Shown: positions 53,235-63,737 of the stretch, piece after piece
How positions within the stretch are numbered: position 1 is the stretch's first letter
How the letters are laid out: every line of letters starts with the position of its first letter
Assembly: GCF_000282455.1 (NCBI RefSeq)
Contig: NZ_AKJG01000041.1
Location: 186,001 to 250,000, forward strand
Source of the DNA: Pseudomonas sp. GM74
GTDB taxonomy: Bacteria; Pseudomonadota; Gammaproteobacteria; Pseudomonadales; Pseudomonadaceae
Reading direction: 5' to 3'
Length of the DNA: 64,000 nucleotides
Position numbers and translations under genes: made by a program
The notes under the pieces: model-generated
Database searches by the model: none
Seen by the model: the letters and a program-made list of their open reading frames with translations, nothing else
What the model was told of the DNA's origin: nothing

Positions 53235-53642
53235 TTACACCGCCGTATGCTTGCGAATCGCATCGATGATGCTGTTGGTGTTCCACGCACACTCGGCATG
53301 TGCCGCCTCACGTACTACCGTGGAAATCCGCTCGGCGCCGAACGGCTTGATCGCAATGATCACCTTGCCCATGCGCTTGGCGATCTCGATTTCCTTGTTG
53401 ATCCACTTGCTGTAGGTGGAGTACATCCCGGCCATGATCAATACCGCCGAACACGGGCGGATCTTGTTTTCGATGGCCTCCTCAAGTTGTTTGTCGGTTT
53501 TCGCGCCGACAATCGGGTTGTCCGGCGGCACCGAAAAATTCTTGTAGGTGAAACCAGGCTTGGCGTTGAGCAGGCGCACGAGATTGTCGTGGGCGTCGGA
53601 GTAGTTCCACGAGTGGCTGATGAACAGATGGTAGGTTTGCAT
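53235..53642 (-). CDS. ThsB-like (MTH538/DUF1863) TIR protein, first gene of the defence operon
   Basis: A 135-residue stand-alone TIR domain of the Thoeris ThsB type: HLFISHSWNYSDAHDNLVRLLN, FTYKNFSVPPDNPI, ENKIRPCSAVLIMAGMYSTYSKWINKEIEIAKRMGKVIIAIKPFG, and the conserved end AWNTNSIIDAIR. Glu84 in KWINKEIEIA aligns with the catalytic glutamate of ThsB proteins (Glu85 in the B. cereus protein, from memory). GAGGGA six to seven bases before the ATG is a good ribosome site. It is expected to sense phage and make a cyclic-ADPR-type signal from NAD+ (family knowledge plus inference). Confidence 0.9.
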   Translation of the reverse strand: MQTYHLFISHSWNYSDAHDNLVRLLNAKPGFTYKNFSVPPDNPIVGAKTDKQLEEAIENKIRPCSAVLIMAGMYSTYSKWINKEIEIAKRMGKVIIAIKPFGAERISTVVREAAHAECAWNTNSIIDAIRKHTAV

Positions 53643-53800
53643 GGGTGTCCCTCGGTGTCGCTGGAGTGCGAAGAGGGTTTGAAACTAGGCGATTACAGGT
53701 CGGCTACAAGAGGCCGAAGCGGAAAGAGAAATGTCCTACAGGTGCGCGCGCTGGCGCCTTACAGAAAGGTCTGATGTTTAAGCGGGGGAAGATCCAGCCG

Positions 53801-53834
53801 CCGACCACCCCGCGTAAAGCTGGGCGGTCGGCAT
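53801..53834 (-). terminator. imperfect hairpin downstream of rsgA
   Basis: GCCGACCACCC and GGGCGGTCGGC can pair with one mismatch just beyond the rsgA stop. There is no T-run. The remaining 53643-53800 should hold the promoter of the defence operon, but I see no convincing -35/-10 pair. Confidence 0.5.
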
Positions 53835-53840
53835 GTCTGT

Positions 53841-54872
53841 TTAGTAGCCGTTTTCCGGCAGACTGGCGATGATCGAGCGGTAGCTGTTCATCCGTTGCTG
53901 CTGCACGCGGCCATCTTCAAGGGCCTTGAGCAGGGCGCAACCGGGTTCGCGGTCATGCTTGCAGTCGCGGAAGCGGCAGGTACCCAGCAGGTCGTTGAAC
54001 TCGATGAAGCCGGCTTCGACGTCGGCACGGCTGACGTGGCCCAGGCCGAATTCGCGGATACCCGGGGAGTCGATCAACTCACCGCCGCCGGGGAAGTGGA
54101 ACAACCGCGCGGTAGTGGTGGTGTGGGTACCCTGGCCGGACAGCTCGGACAGCGGGCCGACGCGGGTCTCGACATCCGGCAGCAGGCTGTTGACCAGCGA
54201 CGACTTGCCCACACCGGACTGGCCGACGAACACGCTGATGCGTCCGTCCAGTTGCGTCTGCAACTGCTCCATACCGTTACCGTGATGCGCCGACACTTCC
54301 AGCACCGGGTAACCGAGAGTGCGGTATACGGCGAGCAAGGCATTCAGCGCAGGGGCGTTGTTTTCGTCGATCAGGTCGTATTTGTTCAGCAGCAGCAGCG
54401 GCTTGATGCCCGCATGTTCGGCCGCCACCAGGTAGCGGTCGATCAGGTTGGCGTGGGGTTCGGGCAGTGGTGCAAACACGATGACGATCATGTCGACGTT
54501 GGCCGCCACAGGCTTGAGCTGACCACGGCTGTCCGGGCGGCACAGCTCGGTGTTGCGCGGCAGTTGCGCCACGATCACGCCGATGCCCTGGTTGCCGGCG
54601 CGCCACACCACCTGATCGCCGGTCACCAGTGCCGGCAGGTTCGCGCGCAGGTGGCAACGGAACACCTGACCGGCGAGCTCGCCGTCGCAGGCCTCGACCT
54701 CAACCTGCACACCGAAGTGCGCGATCACCAGACCGTGCTGTTCCGGGCCCAGATCGCCGCCCTCAAGTGCCTCGACAGCCGAGGACTCGCGTTTGGCGGC
54801 GCGGGCAGCGCGTTCGCCCTGAATCTTTTCGATGCGCCAGTTTTGGCGGCGATTGAGTTGGCGTTTGGCCAT
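53841..54872 (-). CDS. rsgA: ribosome small-subunit-dependent GTPase A (RsgA)
   Basis: A 343-residue circularly permuted GTPase that acts in 30S subunit maturation. The order of G motifs is permuted as expected: [10 protein letters not shown] (G4) precedes [14 protein letters not shown] (G1) and [12 protein letters not shown] (G3). The N-terminal OB-fold and C-terminal zinc site [14 protein letters not shown] are complete. It is divergent from orn, as in P. aeruginosa. Its 3' side is the right boundary of the accessory insert. Confidence 0.96.
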   Translation of the reverse strand: MAKRQLNRRQNWRIEKIQGERAARAAKRESSAVEALEGGDLGPEQHGLVIAHFGVQVEVEACDGELAGQVFRCHLRANLPALVTGDQVVWRAGNQGIGVIVAQLPRNTELCRPDSRGQLKPVAANVDMIVIVFAPLPEPHANLIDRYLVAAEHAGIKPLLLLNKYDLIDENNAPALNALLAVYRTLGYPVLEVSAHHGNGMEQLQTQLDGRISVFVGQSGVGKSSLVNSLLPDVETRVGPLSELSGQGTHTTTTARLFHFPGGGELIDSPGIREFGLGHVSRADVEAGFIEFNDLLGTCRFRDCKHDREPGCALLKALEDGRVQQQRMNSYRSIIASLPENGY

Positions 54873-54978
54873 GGGTGTTCCGTATAAAGAATGCAGCGAT
54901 TAGGTAAAACGGCCGCGAGTTTAGCACGCCCGGCCACCGGCCTAGGCTAAACTGCGCAGCATTGCTTAGGAGCCGAAC

Positions 54979-55521
54979 ATGCAAAATCCGCAGAACCTGA
55001 TCTGGATCGACCTGGAAATGACCGGTCTGAACCCTGATACCGACGTCATTATCGAAATGGCCACCATCGTCACCGACAGTGACCTGAACACCCTGGCCGA
55101 AGGCCCGGTGATCGCCATTCACCACAGCGACGAAATCCTCGCCGGCATGGACGAGTGGAACACCCGTCAACATGGCGGTTCGGGGCTGACCCAGCGGGTT
55201 CGCGATAGCCGTATCAGCATGGCCGAAGCCGAAGCCGAAACCATCGCCTTCCTGGAGCAGTGGGTGCCGAAGGGCAAATCGCCGATCTGCGGCAACAGCA
55301 TCTGCCAGGACCGTCGCTTCCTTTATACCCACATGAAATCCCTGGAAAGCTATTTCCACTATCGCAACCTCGACGTGTCCACGCTCAAAGAGCTGGCCGC
55401 GCGCTGGGCGCCGGACGTGCGTGACAGCTTCAAGAAGGGCAGCACCCACCTGGCGCTGGACGACATCCGTGAATCCATCGCCGAGTTGCAGCACTACCGC
55501 AAGCATTTCATCAAGTTCTAA
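54979..55521 (+). CDS. orn: oligoribonuclease Orn
   Basis: A 180-residue DEDDh 3'-5' exoribonuclease that degrades dinucleotides, including pGpG from c-di-GMP turnover. The motifs are complete: [14 protein letters not shown] (D and E), [11 protein letters not shown], and [14 protein letters not shown] with the His and Asp. A ribosome site TTAGGAGCC precedes the ATG. It is essential in many pseudomonads. Confidence 0.96.
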   Translation: MQNPQNLIWIDLEMTGLNPDTDVIIEMATIVTDSDLNTLAEGPVIAIHHSDEILAGMDEWNTRQHGGSGLTQRVRDSRISMAEAEAETIAFLEQWVPKGKSPICGNSICQDRRFLYTHMKSLESYFHYRNLDVSTLKELAARWAPDVRDSFKKGSTHLALDDIRESIAELQHYRKHFIKF

Positions 55522-55641
55522 TTCACGGGCGGCGTTCCGACGATGGCGTAGGCACAGTCGCCACCGGTGGTCGGGTAGCGCCCTCTTTTGGTGCCTCGGC
55601 GAAGTGAGTAGACTGCGCGCCTTTTCGCAAGGACCGCCACC

Positions 55642-56253
55642 ATGTTGCTGATGCTCTACCTGATCGCCATCACCGCCGAAGCCATGACCGGCGCCCTGTC
55701 TGCCGGGCGTCGTGGCATGGACTGGTTTGGCGTGGTGCTGATCGCTTGCGTCACTGCACTGGGGGGTGGTTCGGTGCGCGATGTGCTGCTCGGGCATTAC
55801 CCGCTGACGTGGGTCAAACACCCGGAATACCTGGTGCTGACCACGGCTGCCGCCATGATCACGGTGTTCACGGCGCGCTGGATGCGGCATCTGCGTTCAC
55901 TGTTCCTGGTGCTGGACGCCATGGGCCTGGTGGCGTTCACCCTGATCGGCTGCATCACTGCCCTGGAAATGGGGCATGGCATGTTGGTGGCGTCGGTCAG
56001 CGGCGTGATCACCGGCGTTTTCGGCGGCATCCTGCGGGACATTTTCTGCAACGATATTCCGCTGATTTTTCGGCGTGAGCTTTATGCCAGCGTTTCGTTT
56101 GCGGCGGCATGGTGTTACATGCTGTGTATCTACCTGCAATTGCCCGGTGAACAATCGATTCTGATCACTTTGTTCGGCGGTTTTCTGCTGCGCTTGCTGG
56201 CGATCCGTTTTCATTGGGAAATGCCCAAGTTCGTCTACAACGACGAAACCTGA
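55642..56253 (+). CDS. TRIC/YicG-family (UPF0126) membrane protein
   Basis: A 203-residue inner-membrane protein with two three-helix repeats, each with the family signature: ALGGGSVRDVLLG and GVFGGILRDIFCND. Bacterial TRIC homologues form trimeric cation (K+) channels; a glycine-related role has been proposed for some YicG relatives. The 3' end overlaps the convergent queG by 19 bp. The 120-bp gap upstream shows no strong element. Confidence 0.88.
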   Translation: MLLMLYLIAITAEAMTGALSAGRRGMDWFGVVLIACVTALGGGSVRDVLLGHYPLTWVKHPEYLVLTTAAAMITVFTARWMRHLRSLFLVLDAMGLVAFTLIGCITALEMGHGMLVASVSGVITGVFGGILRDIFCNDIPLIFRRELYASVSFAAAWCYMLCIYLQLPGEQSILITLFGGFLLRLLAIRFHWEMPKFVYNDET

Positions 56254-57314
56254 CGTTCAGCGTGTTGCCGCAACGCCCATTCGACATGTTCACGCACCAG
56301 TTCCGACGGATGCTCCCGTCGCGCCTTCAGCGCCTCCAGCACCGCAATCGTTGAAGGCGCATTGCCCAGGCCCACCGCCAGGTTGCGCAACCAGTTTTCG
56401 TAACCGGTCCGGCGCAGCGGCGAGCCTTCGGTGCTGCTGAGAAACCTCTCTTCATCCCACATGAACAGTTCCGCCAGCCCGGCGTTATCCAGGTTGTGTC
56501 GCGGCTTGAAGTCACCCTCACCGGACGGGCGGGCGAAGCGGTTCCACGGACAGACAATCTGGCAGTCATCGCAGCCGAACACCCGGTTGCCGATCAGTGG
56601 CCGCAGGTCTTCAGGGATCGCGCCTTTGAGTTCGATGGTCAGGTAGGAAATGCAGCGTCTGGCGTCCAGTACATAGGGGCCGACGAAGGCGTTGGTCGGG
56701 CAGATGTCGAGGCAGGCACTGCAACGGCCGCAATGTTCGGTGGCGTGGGGCGGGTCGACCGGCAGCGGCAAGTCGACGAACAGTTCGGCGAGAAAAAAGT
56801 AACTGCCGGCTTTGCGATTGAGGACCAGGGTATTTTTGCCGATCCATCCAAGCCCCGCCTGTTCGGCGATGGCTTTTTCCAGCACCGGGGCACTGTCGAC
56901 AAAAGCACGGAAGCCGAACGGTCCAATCTCGGCCTGAATCTTTTCCGCCAGTTGCTGCACGCGTTTGCGGATCAGCTTGTGGTAATCACGGCCCAGGGCA
57001 TAACGGGAGACGTAGGCTTTTTCCGGTTGGGCCAACACTTTCGCCATTTGGGTGTCGCCGGCCAGGTAATCCATGCGCAAGGACACCACGCGCAAAGTGC
57101 CCGGTACCAGCTCTTCGGGGTGCGAGCGCTTGCTGCCGTGGGCGCCCATGTAGTCCATTTCGCCGTGGTAGCCGGCTTCGAGCCAGCGTTCCAGGTGCTG
57201 TTCATGCTCGGCCAGGTCGAGGCCGCTGATGCCGACTTGCTGGAAGCCCAGCTCGCGGCCCCAGTCCTTGATGGATTGGGCGAGGGCGGACAGGTCTGTG
57301 GTAATAGCAGGCAT
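56235..57314 (-). CDS. queG: epoxyqueuosine reductase QueG
   Basis: A 359-residue cobalamin- and iron-sulfur-dependent enzyme performing the last step of queuosine tRNA modification. Two [4Fe-4S] clusters are visible: CGRCSACLDICPTNAF and CDDCQIVCPWN. Family segments MDYMGAHGSKRSHP and VFGC are present. Start 57314 (MPAITTDLS) is the family N-terminus. It is divergent from nnr with a 63-bp gap. Confidence 0.95.
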   Translation of the reverse strand: MPAITTDLSALAQSIKDWGRELGFQQVGISGLDLAEHEQHLERWLEAGYHGEMDYMGAHGSKRSHPEELVPGTLRVVSLRMDYLAGDTQMAKVLAQPEKAYVSRYALGRDYHKLIRKRVQQLAEKIQAEIGPFGFRAFVDSAPVLEKAIAEQAGLGWIGKNTLVLNRKAGSYFFLAELFVDLPLPVDPPHATEHCGRCSACLDICPTNAFVGPYVLDARRCISYLTIELKGAIPEDLRPLIGNRVFGCDDCQIVCPWNRFARPSGEGDFKPRHNLDNAGLAELFMWDEERFLSSTEGSPLRRTGYENWLRNLAVGLGNAPSTIAVLEALKARREHPSELVREHVEWALRQHAERQVSSL

Positions 57315-57343
57315 GAGGCGAGAGAAACCGGAACTGAGATGCG

Positions 57344-57349
57344 TATAAT
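57344..57349 (+). promoter_or_regulatory. probable -10 element for the nnr-hfq gene block
   Basis: TATAAT in GATGCGTATAATTCTGCC, 29 bp upstream of the nnr ATG. It overlaps a potential earlier start codon (ATG 57339), which argues for the later start at 57378. The -35 region is weak. Confidence 0.6.
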
Positions 57350-57377
57350 TCTGCCAGACATCGGAGCCCGAAGACGC

Positions 57378-58877
57378 ATGCCACACACTAAAGATGAATT
57401 ACCCGACGTGCTGTACAGCGCCGCCCAGGTGCGAGCACTCGACGCGAGCCTGATCGCAGCCGGTACGGCGGGCTTCGAATTGATGCAGCGCGCGGCACGG
57501 GCGACGTGGCGCGCGCTGGTGCGGCAGTGGCCGACAGCGAACGAACTGAGCGTGCTGGCCGGACATGGCAACAACGCAGGCGACGGGTATTTGGTGGCCG
57601 TGTTGGCCCAGCGCGCCGGTTGGTCGGTGCGGGTGCTGGCGGTGGGGGATCCGCAGCGCTTGCAGGGTGATGCGGCGTTGGCCCATGCCGAGGCGGTGTC
57701 CGAAAACGTGCTCGTCGAGCCCTGGACGGCACAATCCGGATTGCGCGGCATTGTGCTGGATGCTTTGCTTGGCACCGGCCTGAGCGGTAATGTCCGTGAG
57801 CCGTATGCCAGCGCCATCGCCGCAATCAATGCCAGCGGACTGCCGGTTGCTGCGGTGGATATTCCGTCAGGGTTGTGCGCGGATACGGGCCGCATCCTTG
57901 GTTGTGTCGTGCATGCCGACCTTACGGTCACGTTCATTGGCTTGAAGGTGGGGTTGTTCACCGGTGATGCCGCGGATGTGACGGGTGAGCTGGTGTTCAA
58001 CGATTTGCAGGCTGATCCGCAGTTGCTCGACGGCACTGCGTTCGCGGCTCGGCGCTTGAGTATCGCTAACCTGCCGCGTCTGGCGACCCGGGCGCCGGCA
58101 TCCCATAAAGGCAAGTTCGGCCATGTGCTGCTCATTGGTGGAGATCGCGGTTACGGTGGGGCAATTTTGCTGAGTGCGCAAAGTGCACTGCGCAGCGGTG
58201 CGGGCATGGTTTCGCTGTCCACCCGTCCGGAACATGTTTCACCAGCGCTTTCTCGGATTCCGGAAGCCATGGTGCTGGGCACGTCGTCGGCCAATCAACT
58301 GATGGGGCTGCTTGAGAAGGTATCGGTGTTGGTGGTCGGGCCGGGTCTGGGCCAGGCAGGGTGGGGGCGCAGCCTGTTGTCGGCTGCGGCCAATGCGCCG
58401 TTGCCGCAAGTCTGGGACGCCGATGCCTTGAATCTGCTGGCTGGCGGGCAGGTCAATCTGCCCAAGGGGTGCGTGATCACCCCGCATCCGGGGGAGGCGG
58501 CACGTTTGCTTGGGGTGAGCACCGCCGACGTTCAGTCTGACCGTCCCGCCGCAGCCCATGCCTTGAGTAAAAAATATACAGCTGTCGTCGTCCTCAAAGG
58601 TGCCGGCAGCCTGATCGCCCATCCCGATGGGCGTCTGGCGCTGTGTCATCAGGGGCACCCGGCGATGGCCACCGCCGGTCTGGGCGATGTGCTGGCCGGT
58701 GTGCTCGGCGCATTGCTGGCCCAGGGCATGGAACCTTTCGACGCAGCCTGCCTGGCGGTCTGGCTGCACGCCAATGCCGGCGAGCAACAAGGAAAATCGG
58801 GCCGTGGGCTGGCGGCCAGTGATCTGATTCCAGTCATTCGTCAGTTGTTGGAGGAGCAAGCACCGTGTCTGAAGTAA
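57378..58877 (+). CDS. nnr: bifunctional NAD(P)HX epimerase/dehydratase
   Basis: A 499-residue metabolite-repair enzyme that restores damaged (hydrated) NAD(P)H. The N-terminal epimerase domain (about 1-215) has VLAGHGNNAGDGYLVA and VAAVDIPSGL. The C-terminal ADP-dependent dehydratase domain has GKFGHVLLIGGDRGYGGA and the phosphate-binding ATAGLGDVLAG. Start ATG 57378 is preferred because an earlier ATG overlaps the likely -10 box. The end overlaps tsaE by 13 bp. Confidence 0.95.
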   Translation: MPHTKDELPDVLYSAAQVRALDASLIAAGTAGFELMQRAARATWRALVRQWPTANELSVLAGHGNNAGDGYLVAVLAQRAGWSVRVLAVGDPQRLQGDAALAHAEAVSENVLVEPWTAQSGLRGIVLDALLGTGLSGNVREPYASAIAAINASGLPVAAVDIPSGLCADTGRILGCVVHADLTVTFIGLKVGLFTGDAADVTGELVFNDLQADPQLLDGTAFAARRLSIANLPRLATRAPASHKGKFGHVLLIGGDRGYGGAILLSAQSALRSGAGMVSLSTRPEHVSPALSRIPEAMVLGTSSANQLMGLLEKVSVLVVGPGLGQAGWGRSLLSAAANAPLPQVWDADALNLLAGGQVNLPKGCVITPHPGEAARLLGVSTADVQSDRPAAAHALSKKYTAVVVLKGAGSLIAHPDGRLALCHQGHPAMATAGLGDVLAGVLGALLAQGMEPFDAACLAVWLHANAGEQQGKSGRGLAASDLIPVIRQLLEEQAPCLK

Positions 58878-59335
58878 CCCTGTACCTGGCTGATGAGCAG
58901 GCCATGAGCGACTTTGGCGCACGCATTGCCCGAATCACCCAAGGCCATGGCCTGATCTTCCTTGAGGGCAACCTGGGGATGGGAAAAACCACGTTGTCCC
59001 GAGGCATCATCCGCGGTCTGGGGCATGTCGGGGCAGTCAAAAGCCCGACCTTCACCCTGGTCGAGCCCTACGAGATCGGTGACATTCGCGCCTTTCATTT
59101 CGATTTGTACCGTCTGGTCGATCCGGAAGAGCTAGAGTTCCTCGGTATCCGCGACTACTTCGAAGACGATGCCCTGTGTCTGATCGAATGGCCCGATAAA
59201 GGTGCAGGCTTTTTGCCAAAGCCTGACCTGACCATTACCATTAGCCCGCAAGACAGCGGGCGTTCGCTGAAAATTTTATCCCAGGGTTCGCGTGGCGAGT
59301 CCTGGTGTGCCGCTTTGGCATTGGAATCCAAATAG
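58865..59335 (+). CDS. tsaE: tRNA t6A-modification ATPase TsaE
   Basis: A 156-residue P-loop protein needed with TsaB, TsaC and TsaD for t6A37 synthesis on ANN-decoding tRNAs. Walker A is FLEGNLGMGKTTLSRG, and VKSPTFTLVEPYE and FHFDLYRLVDPEELEFLG are family landmarks. It starts with GTG 58865 (MSEVTLYL) behind GGAGGAGC. It overlaps nnr and is followed immediately by amiB. Confidence 0.95.
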   Translation: MSEVTLYLADEQAMSDFGARIARITQGHGLIFLEGNLGMGKTTLSRGIIRGLGHVGAVKSPTFTLVEPYEIGDIRAFHFDLYRLVDPEELEFLGIRDYFEDDALCLIEWPDKGAGFLPKPDLTITISPQDSGRSLKILSQGSRGESWCAALALESK

Positions 59336-59350
59336 ATGATGGGGTTAGGT

Positions 59351-60766
59351 ATGCGCTTTCGCGCGTTGGTGGCTGCCGTAGGGGTGTTGTTTTTGGCGGT
59401 GACCGTCGACGCTGTGGCCGATTCGAAGGTCAACAGTGTTCGTCTGTGGCGGGCACCGGACAACACACGACTGGTGTTTGACCTGACCGGCCCGGTGCAA
59501 CACAGCGTCTTTACCCTGACGGCTCCGGATCGTCTGGTCATCGACATCAATGGCGCGACCCTCGGTGCGCCGCTCAACGTCAACACCTCGAATACCCCGA
59601 TAACCGCCATGCGCTCGGCTCAACGCACGCCGACCGACCTGCGGGTGGTCATCGACCTGAAGAAGGCCGTGACGCCGAAAAGCTTCTCCCTGGCGCCGAA
59701 CGCCCAGTACGGCAATCGGTTGGTGGTCGATCTGTTCGATAACGCCGCAGACGCCGCGCCTCCACCAGCGCCGACACCGTCGGTCGCCACGGTGCCCGCC
59801 GTGCCGGTCACGCCGACGGAACCTGCAATCAAATTGCCGCCAGCCCCGGCTGGCAAACGCGACATCGTAGTGGTGATCGACGCCGGTCACGGTGGCGAAG
59901 ATCCGGGGGCTTCCGGCTCCCGAGGCCAGCGCGAGAAAGACGTGGTGCTACAGATTGCTCGCGAAACGCAACGGCAGGTCAACGGCATGAAAGGTTTCCG
60001 CGCCGAACTGACCCGTACCGGCGACTACTTCATTCCGTTGCGCGGCCGTACCGAAATCGCCCGCAAGAAAGGCGCCGACCTGTTCGTCTCGATCCACGCC
60101 GACGCCGCGCCTTCTGCCGCCGCTTTCGGTGCTTCGGTATTTGCCCTGTCCGATCGCGGCGCGACTTCCGAGACCGCCCGCTGGCTGGCCGACAGCGAAA
60201 ACCGTTCCGACCTGATCGGTGGTGCCGGCAACGTCAGCCTCGATGACAAGGACCGCATGCTCGCTGGCGTGCTGCTCGACCTGTCGATGACGGCATCCCT
60301 GACCTCCAGCCTGAACGTTGGCCAGAAAGTCTTGAGCAACATCGGCCGGGTGACACCGCTGCACAAGCAACGGGTTGAGCAGGCCGGGTTCATGGTGCTG
60401 AAGTCGCCGGATATTCCGTCGATCCTCGTGGAAACCGGGTTCATCTCCAACGCCAACGAAGCCTCGAAGCTTGCCGCGTCGAGCCACCAGCAGGCGCTGG
60501 CGCGTTCGATCAGCAGCGGCGTGCGCCAGTTCTTCCAGCAGAACCCGCCGCCGGGCACTTACATTGCCTGGCTGCGCGACTCCGGCAAGATTGTGCAGGG
60601 ACCGCGTGACCACCGCGTCAACCCGGGCGAGACCCTGGCGATGATCGCCGTGCGCTATCAGGTGTCGCCCGCCACCCTGCGCAGTGCCAACAACCTGTCG
60701 AGCGATGAGCTCAAGATCGGTCAGCACCTGACCATTCCGGGCACTGAATTGGCGGCCAAAGAATGA
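59351..60766 (+). CDS. amiB: N-acetylmuramoyl-L-alanine amidase AmiB
   Basis: A 471-residue periplasmic cell-division amidase that splits septal peptidoglycan. In order: signal peptide ([23 protein letters not shown]), AMIN domain (about 25-125), a Pro-rich linker, the Amidase_3 zinc domain ([38 protein letters not shown]), and a C-terminal LysM ([21 protein letters not shown]). ATGs at 59336 and 59339 would add 4-5 residues; 59351 has GGGG/AGG just upstream. It overlaps mutL by 4 bp. Confidence 0.94.
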   Translation: MRFRALVAAVGVLFLAVTVDAVADSKVNSVRLWRAPDNTRLVFDLTGPVQHSVFTLTAPDRLVIDINGATLGAPLNVNTSNTPITAMRSAQRTPTDLRVVIDLKKAVTPKSFSLAPNAQYGNRLVVDLFDNAADAAPPPAPTPSVATVPAVPVTPTEPAIKLPPAPAGKRDIVVVIDAGHGGEDPGASGSRGQREKDVVLQIARETQRQVNGMKGFRAELTRTGDYFIPLRGRTEIARKKGADLFVSIHADAAPSAAAFGASVFALSDRGATSETARWLADSENRSDLIGGAGNVSLDDKDRMLAGVLLDLSMTASLTSSLNVGQKVLSNIGRVTPLHKQRVEQAGFMVLKSPDIPSILVETGFISNANEASKLAASSHQQALARSISSGVRQFFQQNPPPGTYIAWLRDSGKIVQGPRDHRVNPGETLAMIAVRYQVSPATLRSANNLSSDELKIGQHLTIPGTELAAKE

Positions 60767-62673
60767 ATCAGGTCGTGAACAACGGCGCGCGAATCGAGCT
60801 GTTAAGCCCGCGACTGGCGAACCAGATTGCCGCGGGTGAGGTGGTCGAGCGCCCGGCTTCGGTGATCAAGGAGCTGCTGGAAAACAGCCTGGACTCCGGT
60901 GCCAAACGCATCGACGTCGATGTGGAGCAGGGCGGCGTCAAATTGCTGCGGGTGCGCGACGATGGCAGCGGCATTTCCGCCGATGACCTGCCGCTGGCCC
61001 TGGCCCGTCACGCCACCAGCAAGATCCGCAACCTGGAGGACCTCGAACAGGTCATGAGCCTGGGGTTTCGCGGCGAGGCCCTGGCATCGATCAGCTCCGT
61101 AGCGCGCCTGACCCTGACCTCCCGCACCCGCGACGCCGATCAGGCCTGGCAGGTCGAGACCGAGGGCCGAGACATGGCGCCCCGCGTGCAGCCTGCGGCC
61201 CACCCGGTGGGCACTTCGGTGGAAGTGCGCGACCTGTTCTTCAACACGCCGGCGCGGCGCAAGTTTCTCAAGACCGAAAAAACCGAATTCGATCACCTGC
61301 AAGAAGTGATCAGGCGCCTGGCCCTGGCGCGCTTCGATGTGGCGTTCCATCTGCGCCACAATGGCAAGACCATCCTCAGCCTGCACGAAGCCCATGATGA
61401 TGCGGCCCGTGCCCGGCGCGTGGCGGCGATCTGCGGTCCGGGTTTCCTGGAGCAGGCACTGCCGATCGAAATCGAGCGCAACGGTCTGCATCTATGGGGT
61501 TGGGTCGGCTTGCCGACCTTCAACCGCAGCCAGGCCGATTTGCAGTATTTCTTCGTCAATGGCCGTGCCGTGCGCGACAAACTGGTGGCCCACGCGGTGC
61601 GCCAGGCCTATCGCGACGTGCTGTTCAACGGTCGGCACCCGACCTTCGTGCTGTTTTTCGAAGTCGACCCGACCGGCGTCGACGTCAACGTGCACCCGAC
61701 CAAGCACGAAGTGCGCTTCCGTGAAGGGCGCATGGTTCACGATTTCCTCTACGGCACCTTGCACCGCGCCTTGGGCGATGTGCGCCCCGACGATCAACTG
61801 GCGGCGCCGGTCGCCACGGCCATCGTCCGGCCTACCGGCCTCGAAGCCGGTGAATTCGGGCCCCAGGGCGAAATGCGCCTGGCCGCCAATGCGTTGCTGG
61901 AACAGCCCCAGGCTCAGCCGTCGTTCAATGCGCCGGCGGGTTCGGGCGCTGGCGCGGGTTATCAGTATCAATACACGCCGCGTCCGCAGTCCGGTGTGCC
62001 TGTCGCCGAAGCTCAGGCCGCCTATCGCGAGTTTTTTGCGCCGCTGCCCGAGGCCAATGCCGTCGCGCTGCCGGCCGGGCAGGACGACATCCCGCCGCTC
62101 GGATATGCGCTGGCACAACTCAAGGGCATCTACATTCTTTCGGAAAATGCCCAGGGCCTGGTGCTGGTGGACATGCACGCCGCCCACGAGCGGATCATGT
62201 ATGAGCGTTTGAAGGTGGCGATGGCCAGCGAAGGCCTGAGCGGCCAGCCGTTGCTGGTGCCGGAGTCCCTGGCCGTCAGTCAGCGTGAAGCCGATTGCGC
62301 CGAGGAGCATGTCGCCTGGTTCCAGCGCCTGGGCTTTGAATTGCAGCGTCTGGGCCCGGAAACCCTGGCGATCCGGCAGATTCCGGCACTGCTCAAGCAG
62401 GCCGAGGCCAACCGGCTGGTCGCCGACGTCCTGGCTGATCTGATGGAGTTCGGCACCAGCGACCGTATTCAGGCGCACCTGAACGAATTGCTCGGGACCA
62501 TGGCCTGCCACGGCGCGGTTCGTGCGAATCGGCGCCTGGCCTTGCCGGAAATGAACGGCCTGCTGCGTGACATGGAAAACACCGAGCGCAGCGGTCAATG
62601 CAACCATGGCCGACCGACCTGGACCCAACTGGGACTGGACGATCTGGACAAACTGTTCTTGCGCGGTCGTTGA
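60763..62673 (+). CDS. mutL: DNA mismatch repair protein MutL
   Basis: A 636-residue mismatch-repair ATPase. GHKL motifs are [49 protein letters not shown] and [10 protein letters not shown]. The C-terminal dimer domain carries [20 protein letters not shown] and the endonuclease-type [10 protein letters not shown] region of pseudomonad MutL. The start overlaps amiB (ATGA), and the stop overlaps miaA (TGATG). Confidence 0.96.
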   Translation: MNQVVNNGARIELLSPRLANQIAAGEVVERPASVIKELLENSLDSGAKRIDVDVEQGGVKLLRVRDDGSGISADDLPLALARHATSKIRNLEDLEQVMSLGFRGEALASISSVARLTLTSRTRDADQAWQVETEGRDMAPRVQPAAHPVGTSVEVRDLFFNTPARRKFLKTEKTEFDHLQEVIRRLALARFDVAFHLRHNGKTILSLHEAHDDAARARRVAAICGPGFLEQALPIEIERNGLHLWGWVGLPTFNRSQADLQYFFVNGRAVRDKLVAHAVRQAYRDVLFNGRHPTFVLFFEVDPTGVDVNVHPTKHEVRFREGRMVHDFLYGTLHRALGDVRPDDQLAAPVATAIVRPTGLEAGEFGPQGEMRLAANALLEQPQAQPSFNAPAGSGAGAGYQYQYTPRPQSGVPVAEAQAAYREFFAPLPEANAVALPAGQDDIPPLGYALAQLKGIYILSENAQGLVLVDMHAAHERIMYERLKVAMASEGLSGQPLLVPESLAVSQREADCAEEHVAWFQRLGFELQRLGPETLAIRQIPALLKQAEANRLVADVLADLMEFGTSDRIQAHLNELLGTMACHGAVRANRRLALPEMNGLLRDMENTERSGQCNHGRPTWTQLGLDDLDKLFLRGR

Positions 62674-63644
62674 TGAGCCAGTTCCCACCTGCGATTTTCC
62701 TGATGGGCCCGACCGCCGCCGGCAAGACCGACCTGGCCATCGAACTCACCAGGGTCCTGCCTTGCGAGTTGATCAGTGTCGATTCGGCGCTGGTCTACCG
62801 TGGCATGGACATCGGCACCGCCAAGCCTTCCAAAGAGCTGCTGGCGCAATATCCGCACCGTCTGATCGATATTCTCGACCCGGTCGAGAGCTATTCGGCC
62901 GCGGATTTCCGCCGTGACGCCCTGCAAGCCATGGCCGATATCACCGCGCGCGGAAAAATTCCGCTGCTGGTGGGCGGTACCATGCTCTATTACAAGGCTT
63001 TGGTCGAAGGTCTGGCGGATATGCCGGCCGCCGATCCCGAGGTCCGCGCGCAAATCGAAGAAGAGGCTACACGCCTTGGCTGGCAAGCCTTGCACGAACA
63101 ATTGGCGGTGATCGACCCGGAGTCCGCGGCGCGAATACATCCGAACGATCCCCAGCGATTGAGTCGAGCGCTGGAAGTTTATCGTGTCAGCGGTCAAAGC
63201 ATGACCGCCCTGCGTTTGCAACAATCTGTGCAAAGTGCTGAAGCAGCCGCTTCGGGACTGCAACAATTGCCCTATACTGTCGCGAACTTGGCCATTGCTC
63301 CGGCAAATCGCCAGGTACTGCACGAGCGAATTAAACAAAGATTCACTTTAATGTTGGAACAGGGATTCATTGACGAGGTCGTAGCCCTGCGTAATAGAGG
63401 TGACCTGCATGCCGGGTTGCCGTCTATACGTGCAGTAGGCTACCGCCAAGTCTGGGACTACCTGGATGGCAAACTGACGTCAGCCGAGATGCAGGAGCGT
63501 GGAATCATTGCCACGCGCCAATTGGCGAAACGCCAGTTCACCTGGCTGCGCAGTTGGACTGATCTGCATTGGCTGGACAGTCTCGATTGCGACAATCTGC
63601 CGCGCGCCTTGAAATACCTCGGGGCCATCTCCATATTGAGCTGA
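62673..63644 (+). CDS. miaA: tRNA dimethylallyltransferase MiaA
   Basis: A 323-residue enzyme that isopentenylates A37 of tRNAs reading UNN codons. The P-loop is [14 protein letters not shown], followed by [19 protein letters not shown], and the core region [27 protein letters not shown] lies near the C-terminus. Start 62673 overlaps the mutL stop. hfq follows, the standard miaA-hfq order. Confidence 0.96.
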   Translation: MSQFPPAIFLMGPTAAGKTDLAIELTRVLPCELISVDSALVYRGMDIGTAKPSKELLAQYPHRLIDILDPVESYSAADFRRDALQAMADITARGKIPLLVGGTMLYYKALVEGLADMPAADPEVRAQIEEEATRLGWQALHEQLAVIDPESAARIHPNDPQRLSRALEVYRVSGQSMTALRLQQSVQSAEAAASGLQQLPYTVANLAIAPANRQVLHERIKQRFTLMLEQGFIDEVVALRNRGDLHAGLPSIRAVGYRQVWDYLDGKLTSAEMQERGIIATRQLAKRQFTWLRSWTDLHWLDSLDCDNLPRALKYLGAISILS

Positions 63645-63737
63645 GTCCTTGCAATTGCCGTCTATCCTTGGGGGTGTGGCGGCCAAAGCCATCTGATTAC
63701 CTATTTTTTATATTGAATCCTTAAAGGAGTGCGGCAC

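Noticed and set aside
49816..53840. Prophage or IS element as carrier of the insert
   Set aside because: No integrase, transposase, terminal inverted repeats or phage structural genes are present; only the 42-bp direct repeat suggests a recombination footprint.
57339..57377. Longer N-terminus for the NAD(P)HX repair protein starting at ATG 57339
   Set aside because: The ATG overlaps the probable -10 box TATAAT (57344-57349), so the codon is unlikely to be in the transcript.
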